Shown: positions 44,484-52,507 of the stretch, in pieces
Numbering within the stretch: position 1 is the stretch's first letter
Layout: each line of letters opens with the position of its first letter
Source: Candidatus Gastranaerophilales bacterium
Lineage (GTDB): Bacteria > Cyanobacteriota > Vampirovibrionia > Gastranaerophilales > Gastranaerophilaceae
Reading direction: 5' to 3'
NCBI GenBank assembly: GCA_947626225.1
Contig: CANQRH010000004.1
Coordinates: 124,001-188,000, forward strand
Length of the DNA: 64,000 nt
Program-made: the position numbers and the translations under genes
The notes under the pieces: generated by a model
Database searches by the model: none
What the model was told of the DNA's origin: nothing
What the model saw: only the letters and a program-made list of their open reading frames with translations

Positions 44484-45941
44484 ATGGAATTTACGGAAAA
44501 CAGAGAAGTTGAACAAGAGCAGTTAAAAGCTATTTTTAGAGATATGGCAAAGTATTCTCCGTCAAAGATATGCGGAATGCTTGGAAATGCCGTCATTGTT
44601 CCGGTATATACAAGTCTTTTATCGCCGGAACAGTATGGGTTGTATTCACTGTCAATAGCGGTTTTGTCATTTTTGTGTATTTTATTTTCCGATTGGATTG
44701 GGTTATCGGGTTTAAGATTTTTTAAACACAATCAGATGATGGATAATATGCCGAAATATTTGACTACTCTTGTCACAATGCTTGCATCAAACATATTTAT
44801 AATGTTTGTTCTGTCATATATATTCAGAAATAATTTTTATAACTTTTTCCATATACCGGTAAAATATTTCTTTGCGATTCTGTTTTTGATAATTCCGGTT
44901 GCGATAAGAGCTTTGCTGTTCCAACTTTTGAGGGCGCAGTTAAAGTCTATATCATTTACAATTTCTACGATTGCAAACCAAATTATGACGATTTTGCTTT
45001 CCGTATTTTTTGTAAAAGTTTTCCATCTCGGAGCGATAGCATTGCTTTTGGGTATGGCTGTTTCAATCACTTTAACGGATTTGCTGTTGATATATCAGAG
45101 CAATATATTGTCTTGGTTTAAGTTACAGCGTATAGAATGGCATTCCGTGCTGCCGATAATTACTTACGGAATACCGATTGCCGCAACTTCTTTAAGCGCT
45201 TGGATAATCAATCAAAGCAATAAATTCATTATGAACAGTATCCACGGATTTTCTCAGGTGGGGCTTGTCGGTGTTGCATACGGGTTGACGTTTTCACTTT
45301 TGCTGACAATATTTTCAATAATTACGGTTGCGGCAATCCCGCGTATCATAAATATGTATGAAGAAAAAATTGACGTAAGACCGATTATTTCGAGGTTTAC
45401 CGGATATTTTATACTCATTGCACTTCCGGTAATTACGGTAATTTCGGTTTACTCAATTGATTATGTGGGCATGCTCTCATCGAACGAAAAATTTTTGGAA
45501 GCGTTTAAGTTAATACCATATTTTGCTTTTGGTTCATTCTTTATGGCGATTACCGATTACACAACATTGCAGTATCACCTTGCAAATAAGACTTATATTG
45601 ATTTTATAATTAAGCTGATATCAGGGATTACGGGTGTTGTATTGAATATCTTATTAATTCCTCAATACGGGCTTCAGGGAGTCGGAATAGCGACATTAGG
45701 TGCTAACTTCTTATATTTTCTGCTCAGCATAATTATAGTTTTGCCGGGGTTAAGGCTTATTTATCCTGTTTTGACGCTTTCAAGAATATTTATTGCATTT
45801 GTCCCGACAGCATTGCTTTATTATGTGTTCCGAAATTATCTGTCTGCTCCCGCACTTGTTGAAATGCTGGCTTTGATGGCTGTTTTCTACGGTGTTTACT
45901 TTGCACTGCAAAGAACAATCATGAAAAGAAAAGAATATTAA
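44484..45941 (+). CDS. polysaccharide/lipid flippase (MOP/Wzx-type)
   Basis: 485 residues with about 12-14 membrane segments and the Wzx/MurJ-like start (MAKYSPSKICGMLGNAVIVPVYTSLLSPEQYG). Proteins of this kind flip lipid-linked oligosaccharide units across the inner membrane for O-antigen, capsule or related glycans. No glycosyltransferase genes are adjacent, so the substrate is open. Starts 26 nt after rimO. Confidence 0.88.
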   Translation: MEFTENREVEQEQLKAIFRDMAKYSPSKICGMLGNAVIVPVYTSLLSPEQYGLYSLSIAVLSFLCILFSDWIGLSGLRFFKHNQMMDNMPKYLTTLVTMLASNIFIMFVLSYIFRNNFYNFFHIPVKYFFAILFLIIPVAIRALLFQLLRAQLKSISFTISTIANQIMTILLSVFFVKVFHLGAIALLLGMAVSITLTDLLLIYQSNILSWFKLQRIEWHSVLPIITYGIPIAATSLSAWIINQSNKFIMNSIHGFSQVGLVGVAYGLTFSLLLTIFSIITVAAIPRIINMYEEKIDVRPIISRFTGYFILIALPVITVISVYSIDYVGMLSSNEKFLEAFKLIPYFAFGSFFMAITDYTTLQYHLANKTYIDFIIKLISGITGVVLNILLIPQYGLQGVGIATLGANFLYFLLSIIIVLPGLRLIYPVLTLSRIFIAFVPTALLYYVFRNYLSAPALVEMLALMAVFYGVYFALQRTIMKRKEY

Positions 45942-45943
45942 GC

Positions 45944-45957
45944 TTAACAATTGTTAA
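45944..45957. repeat. 14-bp perfect palindrome after the flippase gene
   Basis: TTAACAA / TTGTTAA with no loop, 130 nt before the adhesin start. Could be a binding site; no further support. Confidence 0.35.
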
Positions 45958-46086
45958 TAAACCGGCAAAAAAATATTTTCAGGAATTTATAAAAATATTA
46001 TTAAGCATTTGTAATAATAAATGGTAAAATTTTTTTGCTCTTGCTAGTATTATTGTAAAGCTAACAATTATTGAAAGGATAATAAC

Positions 46087-49000
46087 ATGATTCAGACTAA
46101 AAACGGAAAAAGAAAAGCTGTTGCTTCTGCATTAACATTTTGTTTCTTTTTACAGCAATCATTTTGTTTACAGGTAATGGCAGCAAGTAATATTTCGGAT
46201 GTTAAGCCTAATGGCAATGTCTTTGATATTACTCCTGATGCTACTAACGGGGATATAGGATTTAGAAAATATTTGGATTTTCAATTGGATGAGGGAGATA
46301 TAGCTAATTTTAAATTCCATGATAAAATTCGTGGAAATGATATAAACACATTTTTAAATATGGTTGACCACCAAATTAGTATAAACGGTCTTGTAAATAC
46401 CGTAAATAAGAGCGGAGAATTTACAAACGGACATTTGATATTTGTTTCACCGCAAGGTATGGTAGTAGGTTCAAGCGGTGTTTTAAATGTTGGTGCTTTA
46501 ACAGTTTTAACACCTGATACTGAGTCATATGAAAAATACAAAGGTAGTGTAAAAGTACCTTCTTTGGCAAAAGATTATAAAAAGCAATTAAAACATGGTG
46601 ATGGTACAGTAAATATTCAAGGTCAAGTTCTTGCCAGAGATTTTGTAAATATTGAAGCAGCTAATGTAACTATACCCGGAAATGTTCTCAGCGGTCTTGG
46701 AAATGATACAACACTGGTATCTAAAGATAATGCAAATACATTATTTAACTCACTTGTAAATACTGATGGTTTAGTTTCCGGAGATCACGTTACTTCAAGT
46801 AACGGTTCTATAACAATTCTTTCATACGGAAACGGTTCAGGGAATGGAACTGATATTTCCGGTAATGTTGCAAATTACGGAAAAGGAGATATTACCGTTA
46901 CGAATACAGGTAATGGCGGAATTAAAATCTCCGGACTAGTTAAAAACTACGCAGGCGATATTAATCTTACCAGCTCAAATTCAAACGTGGTAATCGGAGA
47001 AAGCAGTTCTACCTCTAAAAAAGATTTTGTTGATGCAAGCAAAAATGTTAAAATCGCCGTTGATAACGGAAGTATTTTAAACGCCGGTACAAGTTCAAAT
47101 CTTATTAAAGCGGGCGGTAATCTTGATATGTCCGCAACAAACGGTTCGATTGGTACTGAAGTCGGCCCTTGTGACGGTGATGCCTGCACGGGACTCGGAA
47201 AAAATTCAAGAGATTTGACAAAATCAGTTAATGTCAATGTTGGCGGTAACGTTAAAGCAATAAGCTCAGGAGAAAAATCGCTTGTTAATATCGCAAGCTT
47301 AGACCATAACTTAAATGTTGATCAAATTAAAGCTGACGGCAGAGTAATTCTTCTCGCTGACGGAAGCGGAGATAATCATAGCGTAAAAAATTATAATATT
47401 GTAAATAGCGGCTCTGGCGACACACCGAATGTTGAAGGTACAAGCATTTCAATTATTGCAAGCGGAAGTATCGGAGAAAATGATAAAGCTTTGACTTTCA
47501 GACAGTCTTCCGCTAAAGAAATTGGATTTAACGGTGATAAAGCAACAGAAAAACATAAATTTGATAAACCTGAATCTCAATATGGCGTTGATATGCTCGC
47601 TAATAAAGATATCAACGTAAAAGGTTTGGATTCTGCAGGCGGCAAAAAAGTCGGTACGAGAGTATGTTCGATGATTTCAAGAGAAGGTACGATTAATGCC
47701 GAATTTTCAGGTGATGTTTATGTTGATGAAATTACCGCAAACGGTTCCGTAAATCTTACAACCCGCGGTAAAAACTTGATTATTGATAATCTCGGCATAA
47801 CTAAAAAATATGCGGATGAAGATTATCTCGGCAAAAATGCGAAAGATATCGCACCTGAAAAAGCTGTTTTGAAAGCACTCGATTTAGGAAGCTACAAAGC
47901 AGAAAGTGAATCTCCTGATTATCAGCACGCCGCAGATTCAACAGTTGTAGTTAAAAACGGCCGTATAAACGGTAAAGGACAAGGCAGACCTTCAAAAGAT
48001 CAGGATGTAACAATTGTTGCCGATAATGCTTATGTTGACGGTTACTATTTCAATATGGGCAAACACAGAGATGGCAAAACGTCTTCAGTTACCGAAGATT
48101 CAACTACATCAAAACTTACTAATCCGAGCGGAGAAGATACTGATGTATCAATCAGAGTAAGAGCGGTAAGACCTAAAGATGTTGATGAAGTTGATGGTAA
48201 TCCTGAACCTCAAACCGGTGAAAATACTGACGGACGTAACTATTACTACGGCGGAAGCTCACAGGGGGATGAACCCGGCTATGATGGTGTTGAAGAAGGC
48301 GGAGAACCGGGCTCGGATAAAGACGATGACAATTTAGTAATTCCTGACAATAAGGAATCTGATACTGATTCAGATGCCGATGCCGATACCGACACAGACA
48401 CCGACACGGATACGGACACCGATAACGATACGGATACCGATACCGACACGGATACCGATACCGATACTGATACTGACACCGATACGGACACGGATACGGA
48501 CACTGATACTGACACAGACACCGATACCGATACGGATACTGATACAGATACCGACACGGATACCGACACGGATACGGATACCGACACGGATACGGATACT
48601 GACACCGATACCGATACGGACACTGATACAGACACAGACACGGATACAGATACCGATACGGACACTGATACAGACACAGACACGGATACCGATACCGATA
48701 CGGACACTGATACAGACACAGACACGGATACAGATACCGATACCGATACTGATACCGACACTGACACAGATACTGATACAGATACAGATACCGATACAGA
48801 TACAGACACGGATACCGATACGGACACAGATACCGATACCGATACGGATACCGATACCGACACGGATACTGACACAGATACAGACACAGATACTGATACC
48901 GATACTGATACGGATACAGATACGGATACGGATACAGATACGGATACGGATACAGATACTGATACAGACGCTGATACAGATGCTGATACAGATGCTGATT

Positions 49001-49419
49001 TAGGTCAAAACACTGATATGAGAAATGCTAATTTCGGTTATATGTACAGACAAAGAGTTGCTGATAATCCTATAAACTCAATAGACAAACGTCAATATAT
49101 GAGATTTGATACAACTCAAAGTTCAACTCCGATAAGTATGGCATCTAACGGACAAATCAATTCAATTCTTGATATATCAAGAGGCGGAGTCGGCGTTGCA
49201 CACAACAGCAGTGTCAAAGTCGGTGATGTAATTCCCGTCAAGATTTCTTACGGCGGATTAAACATTGATACTGATGTTAAAATCATATCGGCAACGGACA
49301 GACGTGCCGGAGCAGAGTTTGTAAATATCGATCAGGCAACGGCTAACAAAATCCTCTATATGAATATAATGCTTAAAGATGAATATACTGCCAAAGCAGG
49401 CAATATCTCAATGAATTAA
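46087..49419 (+). CDS. filamentous-haemagglutinin-like adhesin with Asp-Thr repeat and C-terminal PilZ domain
   Basis: 1110 residues. Signal sequence with an extended N-terminus (ASALTFCFFLQQSFCLQVMAAS), then the TPS/haemagglutinin secretion-type domain (NHQ-less variant: VFDITPDATNGDIGF, FVSPQGMVVGSSGVLNVGALTVLTP) and beta-helix-like repeats to about 700. Residues 759-971 are almost pure Asp-Thr. After a short linker comes a PilZ domain with both c-di-GMP motifs: RQYMR (R1002, R1006) and DISRGG (D1029, S1031, G1034). AAAGGAT is the ribosome-binding site. Resembles leukotoxin LktA-type adhesins at the N-terminus. Expected to pass Sec and an Omp85/TpsB-type pore, which is not in the window. 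How an exported protein would meet c-di-GMP is unclear. Confidence 0.85.
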   Translation: MIQTKNGKRKAVASALTFCFFLQQSFCLQVMAASNISDVKPNGNVFDITPDATNGDIGFRKYLDFQLDEGDIANFKFHDKIRGNDINTFLNMVDHQISINGLVNTVNKSGEFTNGHLIFVSPQGMVVGSSGVLNVGALTVLTPDTESYEKYKGSVKVPSLAKDYKKQLKHGDGTVNIQGQVLARDFVNIEAANVTIPGNVLSGLGNDTTLVSKDNANTLFNSLVNTDGLVSGDHVTSSNGSITILSYGNGSGNGTDISGNVANYGKGDITVTNTGNGGIKISGLVKNYAGDINLTSSNSNVVIGESSSTSKKDFVDASKNVKIAVDNGSILNAGTSSNLIKAGGNLDMSATNGSIGTEVGPCDGDACTGLGKNSRDLTKSVNVNVGGNVKAISSGEKSLVNIASLDHNLNVDQIKADGRVILLADGSGDNHSVKNYNIVNSGSGDTPNVEGTSISIIASGSIGENDKALTFRQSSAKEIGFNGDKATEKHKFDKPESQYGVDMLANKDINVKGLDSAGGKKVGTRVCSMISREGTINAEFSGDVYVDEITANGSVNLTTRGKNLIIDNLGITKKYADEDYLGKNAKDIAPEKAVLKALDLGSYKAESESPDYQHAADSTVVVKNGRINGKGQGRPSKDQDVTIVADNAYVDGYYFNMGKHRDGKTSSVTEDSTTSKLTNPSGEDTDVSIRVRAVRPKDVDEVDGNPEPQTGENTDGRNYYYGGSSQGDEPGYDGVEEGGEPGSDKDDDNLVIPDNKESDTDSDADADTDTDTDTDTDTDNDTDTDTDTDTDTDTDTDTDTDTDTDTDTDTDTDTDTDTDTDTDTDTDTDTDTDTDTDTDTDTDTDTDTDTDTDTDTDTDTDTDTDTDTDTDTDTDTDTDTDTDTDTDTDTDTDTDTDTDTDTDTDTDTDTDTDTDTDTDTDTDTDTDTDTDTDTDTDTDTDTDTDTDTDTDTDTDTDTDTDADTDADTDADLGQNTDMRNANFGYMYRQRVADNPINSIDKRQYMRFDTTQSSTPISMASNGQINSILDISRGGVGVAHNSSVKVGDVIPVKISYGGLNIDTDVKIISATDRRAGAEFVNIDQATANKILYMNIMLKDEYTAKAGNISMN
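48361..48999 (+). repeat. Asp-Thr hexanucleotide tract (GAY ACN) inside the adhesin
   Basis: 213 codons alternate Asp with Thr (a few Ala, one Ser, one Asn). The third bases vary freely. Within it three 42-bp units at 48613, 48655 and 48697 are identical or differ by one base, showing expansion by unit duplication. Confidence 0.93.
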
Positions 49420-49432
49420 GCGGAAAATAAAT

Positions 49433-49464
49433 AAAAAAAAGAAGCCTTTTGGCTTCTTTTTTTT
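49433..49464. terminator. terminator shared by the adhesin and the convergent 610-aa gene
   Basis: A-run, GAAGCC / GGCTTC stem with TTTT loop, T-run. Confidence 0.88.
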
Positions 49465-51295
49465 ATGCTCCGTATGTTCCGTATGCTCTTTGTAACACAG
49501 ATGTACGAGTTTGGCGATTTTGTGCTATACTGTTCATTCTTGCATTCCATACAAAACTCGTGTCAGGTCTTGGTTTTTTCTGTTTTTGAGCAACTGCGCT
49601 GTTAGGAGTTTGGTTTAATGCCGCAGAAGCTCCCATTTGTCCGAGCTGTGATAATTTATCAAATGAGAATGAGTTTGACGACTTGGATATTTTAGAAGCT
49701 GTATTTTTAAATGTTCCGCTCTTAATATTTTTAATTCCGGTTTGGTAAGCTGTTTCAGATTTTCCGTCTAATTGGCTCTTAGCATTTTTATAGGTGATTC
49801 TTTTTTTACCGTTTAGAGATAATTCTTCTTTCTGTAACTGAGCAGCTGTTGCTTTTGTAGCCTGTTTTTCGGTAATTCTTTTTCCGTTGATGTCCGTTCC
49901 GAAAGCATTTTTCTGAGTATTCTTGATTTCTTTGTCAGATACACCGGCTTCTTTTAATCTTTCTTTATAAGCCTTAGCATCGGTAATATTGCCTTTATCA
50001 TCAACGATATCGTCAGTCTGTATTAAGCTTTTTCCGTTTTCATCGGTTTTATTAAGGCTTTTCAGAGAATTATCTTTTTGCTGTTGAACTTCTACTTTTG
50101 CTTCTGCTTTTGCTGCGGCTTTTTGAGTAGCTTGGTTAGCAGAGTCGTTTATTTTTCCGAATTCTTCTTTTAATCCTGTAGTAGATTTAACTGCTGCTGC
50201 ACCGGTTTGAACTGCTGCTGCAGCACTTTGCATAGCGCCCTGTAAATTCCCGTCTGCTGCGTATGCTGCTGTTTTGGTAATATTGGCTGCTGCCTGACCG
50301 TAATTTCCGACCATTTCGGTTACATATCCGACTTTTTCAAGGACTTGTCCTACAGGTACCATCCATGCCGTCCATGGTGTACATCCTGCAGCTATCATAG
50401 CTTTTCCGACCATATTTAATGTTGAACCGACTTGAGTTACAAGTGCACTTACCTGTTCAATTTTTGTTGCTACATTAATTATCTTGTCTGTTGTTGATTC
50501 CTGCTTTTCTATATTTTTTGTATTTTTTTGCTGAACTTTAACATATTGTTTATTGGTTTTTGCCATTGAATTAAGTGTTCTTGTCTGGCTTCTCTGCAAA
50601 GAATAAACCTTTTTGCCGTTCGATTGTAAAATACCGACTTTTGCTCCGATTAAGCTTTGAAGATCATTAATTTTATCCTGATTTGGATTGGTTCCGTCAT
50701 CAGATATACTGAAAGATGATGCAGCCATCAAAGAATCCAATTCATTTTGTGCATCATCAACTTCTTTCTGTGTTTTTTCGGTTTCTTTGGTAAGTTTTTG
50801 GATTTCGCTATTGTTATCTTTTAGTTCTTTTTGTTCTTTAGCTAAAGTCTTGGCAAATTTTTTATCATCTTTGTCTATTTCTTTTTCAAGTTTTGTTGCG
50901 TCTTTTTGGTACTGAGTTACAACTTTGGCATCCTGCTGTGTTTCTGCAGTTTTAGCTTTAACATCATCAGCCTGAGATTCCGCATCATCAGCAGCAGCCC
51001 TTCCTTCCGATGCACTTCCGATTTCGGCGTTTGATGAGGTGCCTCCTTCGCTTTTTTCTGCGCCGGTCGGATTTTGAGCGGCATTAAATTCATTTAATGT
51101 CCTCATAATATTATCATCATTTAATGTCGATGGTGTATTTGATTGTGGTTTATTGACTCCGGGAGCAAAGAAAATTGAACCGCTCATTTGCATATAAGCC
51201 GGCTTTTGAGCCGCAAAGCTTTTTGTGCTCTTGTTTGCAAGTGCCGTTTTCAGTTGGGCTATTTTGTTTTGTTGGGATATTGTAGATACGCCCAT
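49463..51295 (-). CDS. large coiled-coil protein with a hydrophobic centre, unknown function
   Basis: 610 residues, no signal peptide. Residues about 100-200 form a long coiled coil (KLEKEIDKDDKKFAKTLAKE, LTKETEKTQKEVDDAQNELD). Residues about 270-370 are low in charge and rich in Ala, Gly and Val, with two helices that could enter a membrane (VSALVTQVGSTLNMVGKAMIAAG and VGQVLEKVGYVTEMVG). The rest is Lys/Gln-rich and probably disordered. The layout of coil, amphipathic helices, coil recalls secreted translocators, but I see no homology. Next to the adhesin, convergent with it. Not recognised. Confidence 0.65.
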   Translation of the reverse strand: MGVSTISQQNKIAQLKTALANKSTKSFAAQKPAYMQMSGSIFFAPGVNKPQSNTPSTLNDDNIMRTLNEFNAAQNPTGAEKSEGGTSSNAEIGSASEGRAAADDAESQADDVKAKTAETQQDAKVVTQYQKDATKLEKEIDKDDKKFAKTLAKEQKELKDNNSEIQKLTKETEKTQKEVDDAQNELDSLMAASSFSISDDGTNPNQDKINDLQSLIGAKVGILQSNGKKVYSLQRSQTRTLNSMAKTNKQYVKVQQKNTKNIEKQESTTDKIINVATKIEQVSALVTQVGSTLNMVGKAMIAAGCTPWTAWMVPVGQVLEKVGYVTEMVGNYGQAAANITKTAAYAADGNLQGAMQSAAAAVQTGAAAVKSTTGLKEEFGKINDSANQATQKAAAKAEAKVEVQQQKDNSLKSLNKTDENGKSLIQTDDIVDDKGNITDAKAYKERLKEAGVSDKEIKNTQKNAFGTDINGKRITEKQATKATAAQLQKEELSLNGKKRITYKNAKSQLDGKSETAYQTGIKNIKSGTFKNTASKISKSSNSFSFDKLSQLGQMGASAALNQTPNSAVAQKQKKPRPDTSFVWNARMNSIAQNRQTRTSVLQRAYGTYGA

Positions 51296-51392
51296 AGCTC
51301 TCCTCTTATCTCTCTAAATTAATAAAAACTTTTATTTCCTGCGGATTTCAGCATGTTTTAAACTTGTTACAATTGTTTACAAAGTAAATAAT

Positions 51393-51421
51393 TTGATTTA
51401 AAAAAGTTTTTTTGATAAAAT
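51393..51421 (+). promoter_or_regulatory. promoter of fabI
   Basis: TTGATT (51393-51398), 17-nt spacer, TAAAAT (51416-51421). An extended -10 type TGTTACAAT about 30 nt upstream may be a second promoter. Confidence 0.65.
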
Positions 51422-51450
51422 TATCAGGTATTAGTAAGGGAGAATTTTTT

Positions 51451-52263
51451 ATGAAATTAATGGATGGTAAAAAAGGGGTAATCTTTGGTGTATCTAACAC
51501 TCACGGGATTGCTTACGCTATTGCGCGTAAATTGTATGAAGCAGGTGCCGATATTGCGTTTACATACGCAGGTGAAGCTATGGAAAAACGTGTAAGACCG
51601 CTTGCCGAAGAAATGGGCGCAAAGATTATTATGAGCTGTGATGTTACAAAAGAGGATGAAGTTGCAGCCGTATTTAAAGAATGTGAAAGAGTATACGGAA
51701 AACTTGATTTTGTCGTACACGCCGTTGCTTTTGCGGCAAAAGAAGATTTGCAGGGCAGATTTATTGATACATCCCGTGCCGGATGGGATTTGGCATTGGG
51801 CGTAAGCTCTTATTCTTTAATTTCTTTATGTCGTCATGCGGAACCTATAATGAATGAAGGCGGTTCAATTTTTGCACTTACTTATCTCGGTTCCGAATAT
51901 GTGGTTGCAAATTACAACGTAATGGGTGTTGCAAAGGCTGCCCTTGAATCTTCAATGAGATATCTGGCAAGCGATTTAGGTAAAAAAGGAGTCAGAGTCA
52001 ATTGTATTTCTGCAGGTGCCGTTAAAACTCTTGCGGCAAAAGGGATTTCAGGCTTTGACAAGATGCTTAAAGCTGCCGTTGCAAAATCACCTCTCGGCAG
52101 AAATGTTTCTCTGGATGATGTCGGAAAAGCAGGTTTGTACTTAGCATCCGATTTGTCAACGGGAACAACCGGACAGATTTTGTATGTGGACTGCGGATGC
52201 CACGCGGTTTATGCATCGCTTGAGGAGATGGAAATTATTGCTAATTCAATTCCAAAAGCTTAA
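51451..52263 (+). CDS. fabI: enoyl-[acyl-carrier-protein] reductase (NADH)
   Basis: 270 residues from the ATG at 51451, preceded by AAGGGAGA; the frame is open to 51412 but without a ribosome-binding site there. FabI-type Rossmann fold (GVSNTHGIAYAIARKLYEAGA), catalytic Tyr155 and Lys162 with the FabI spacing Y-x6-K, and DVGKAGLYLASDLSTGTTGQILYVDCG at the end. It performs the last reduction of each fatty-acid elongation cycle. Single-gene unit with its own terminator. Confidence 0.96.
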   Translation: MKLMDGKKGVIFGVSNTHGIAYAIARKLYEAGADIAFTYAGEAMEKRVRPLAEEMGAKIIMSCDVTKEDEVAAVFKECERVYGKLDFVVHAVAFAAKEDLQGRFIDTSRAGWDLALGVSSYSLISLCRHAEPIMNEGGSIFALTYLGSEYVVANYNVMGVAKAALESSMRYLASDLGKKGVRVNCISAGAVKTLAAKGISGFDKMLKAAVAKSPLGRNVSLDDVGKAGLYLASDLSTGTTGQILYVDCGCHAVYASLEEMEIIANSIPKA

Positions 52264-52267
52264 TGAT

Positions 52268-52295
52268 AAAGCGGAACGTATGTTCCGCTTTTTTT
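52268..52295 (+). terminator. intrinsic terminator after fabI
   Basis: AAAGCGGAAC / GTTCCGCTTT stem with GTAT loop, then T residues. Confidence 0.88.
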
Positions 52296-52389
52296 ATAAA
52301 AATTTATCTTCTCCCCTTGAGTGTGAAGATTCGTAGGTTTAAGCATTCTCTCTCAACAATTTTATATATTTACTTGTAATAAATTGCAG

Positions 52390-52507
52390 ATTGGGCATAC
52401 CCAACAAAAAATCTAACCTGCCTTCTCGGCTGCCGAAAGTTTCGGCACACCGATATTGTGTTGCAGGATTTTTGTTTGTGATAAAATTTAGACAGAAAGA
52501 GGATTTT
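52390..52507 (+). promoter_or_regulatory. structured leader before valS
   Basis: The DNA from 52296 to 52507 is gene-free. It contains nested inverted repeats: TTGGG / CCCAA inside AGATT / AATCT (about 52390-52415), an 8-bp TGCCGAAA / TTTCGGCA hairpin (about 52433-52449), and CCTGC / GCAGG flanking the latter. It has no T-box consensus. The first hairpin resembles the TTGGG...CCCAA repeat found at 63.55 kb, so part of this may be a dispersed repeat rather than a regulator. An upstream open frame reaches 52391 but is not a credible start. Confidence 0.4.

Noticed and set aside
45944..45957. TTAACAATTGTTAA palindrome as an operator for the adhesin
   Set aside because: Short AT-rich palindrome 130 nt from the start and not near a recognisable promoter; kept only as a low-confidence feature.
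48279..48887. 202-codon Ser-Val repeat frame on the minus strand
   Set aside because: It is only the reverse reading of the Asp-Thr hexanucleotide tract in the adhesin gene.
52391..52507. 39-residue N-terminal extension of ValRS
   Set aside because: ValRS begins normally at 52508 with a ribosome-binding site; the extension overlaps the hairpin-rich leader.
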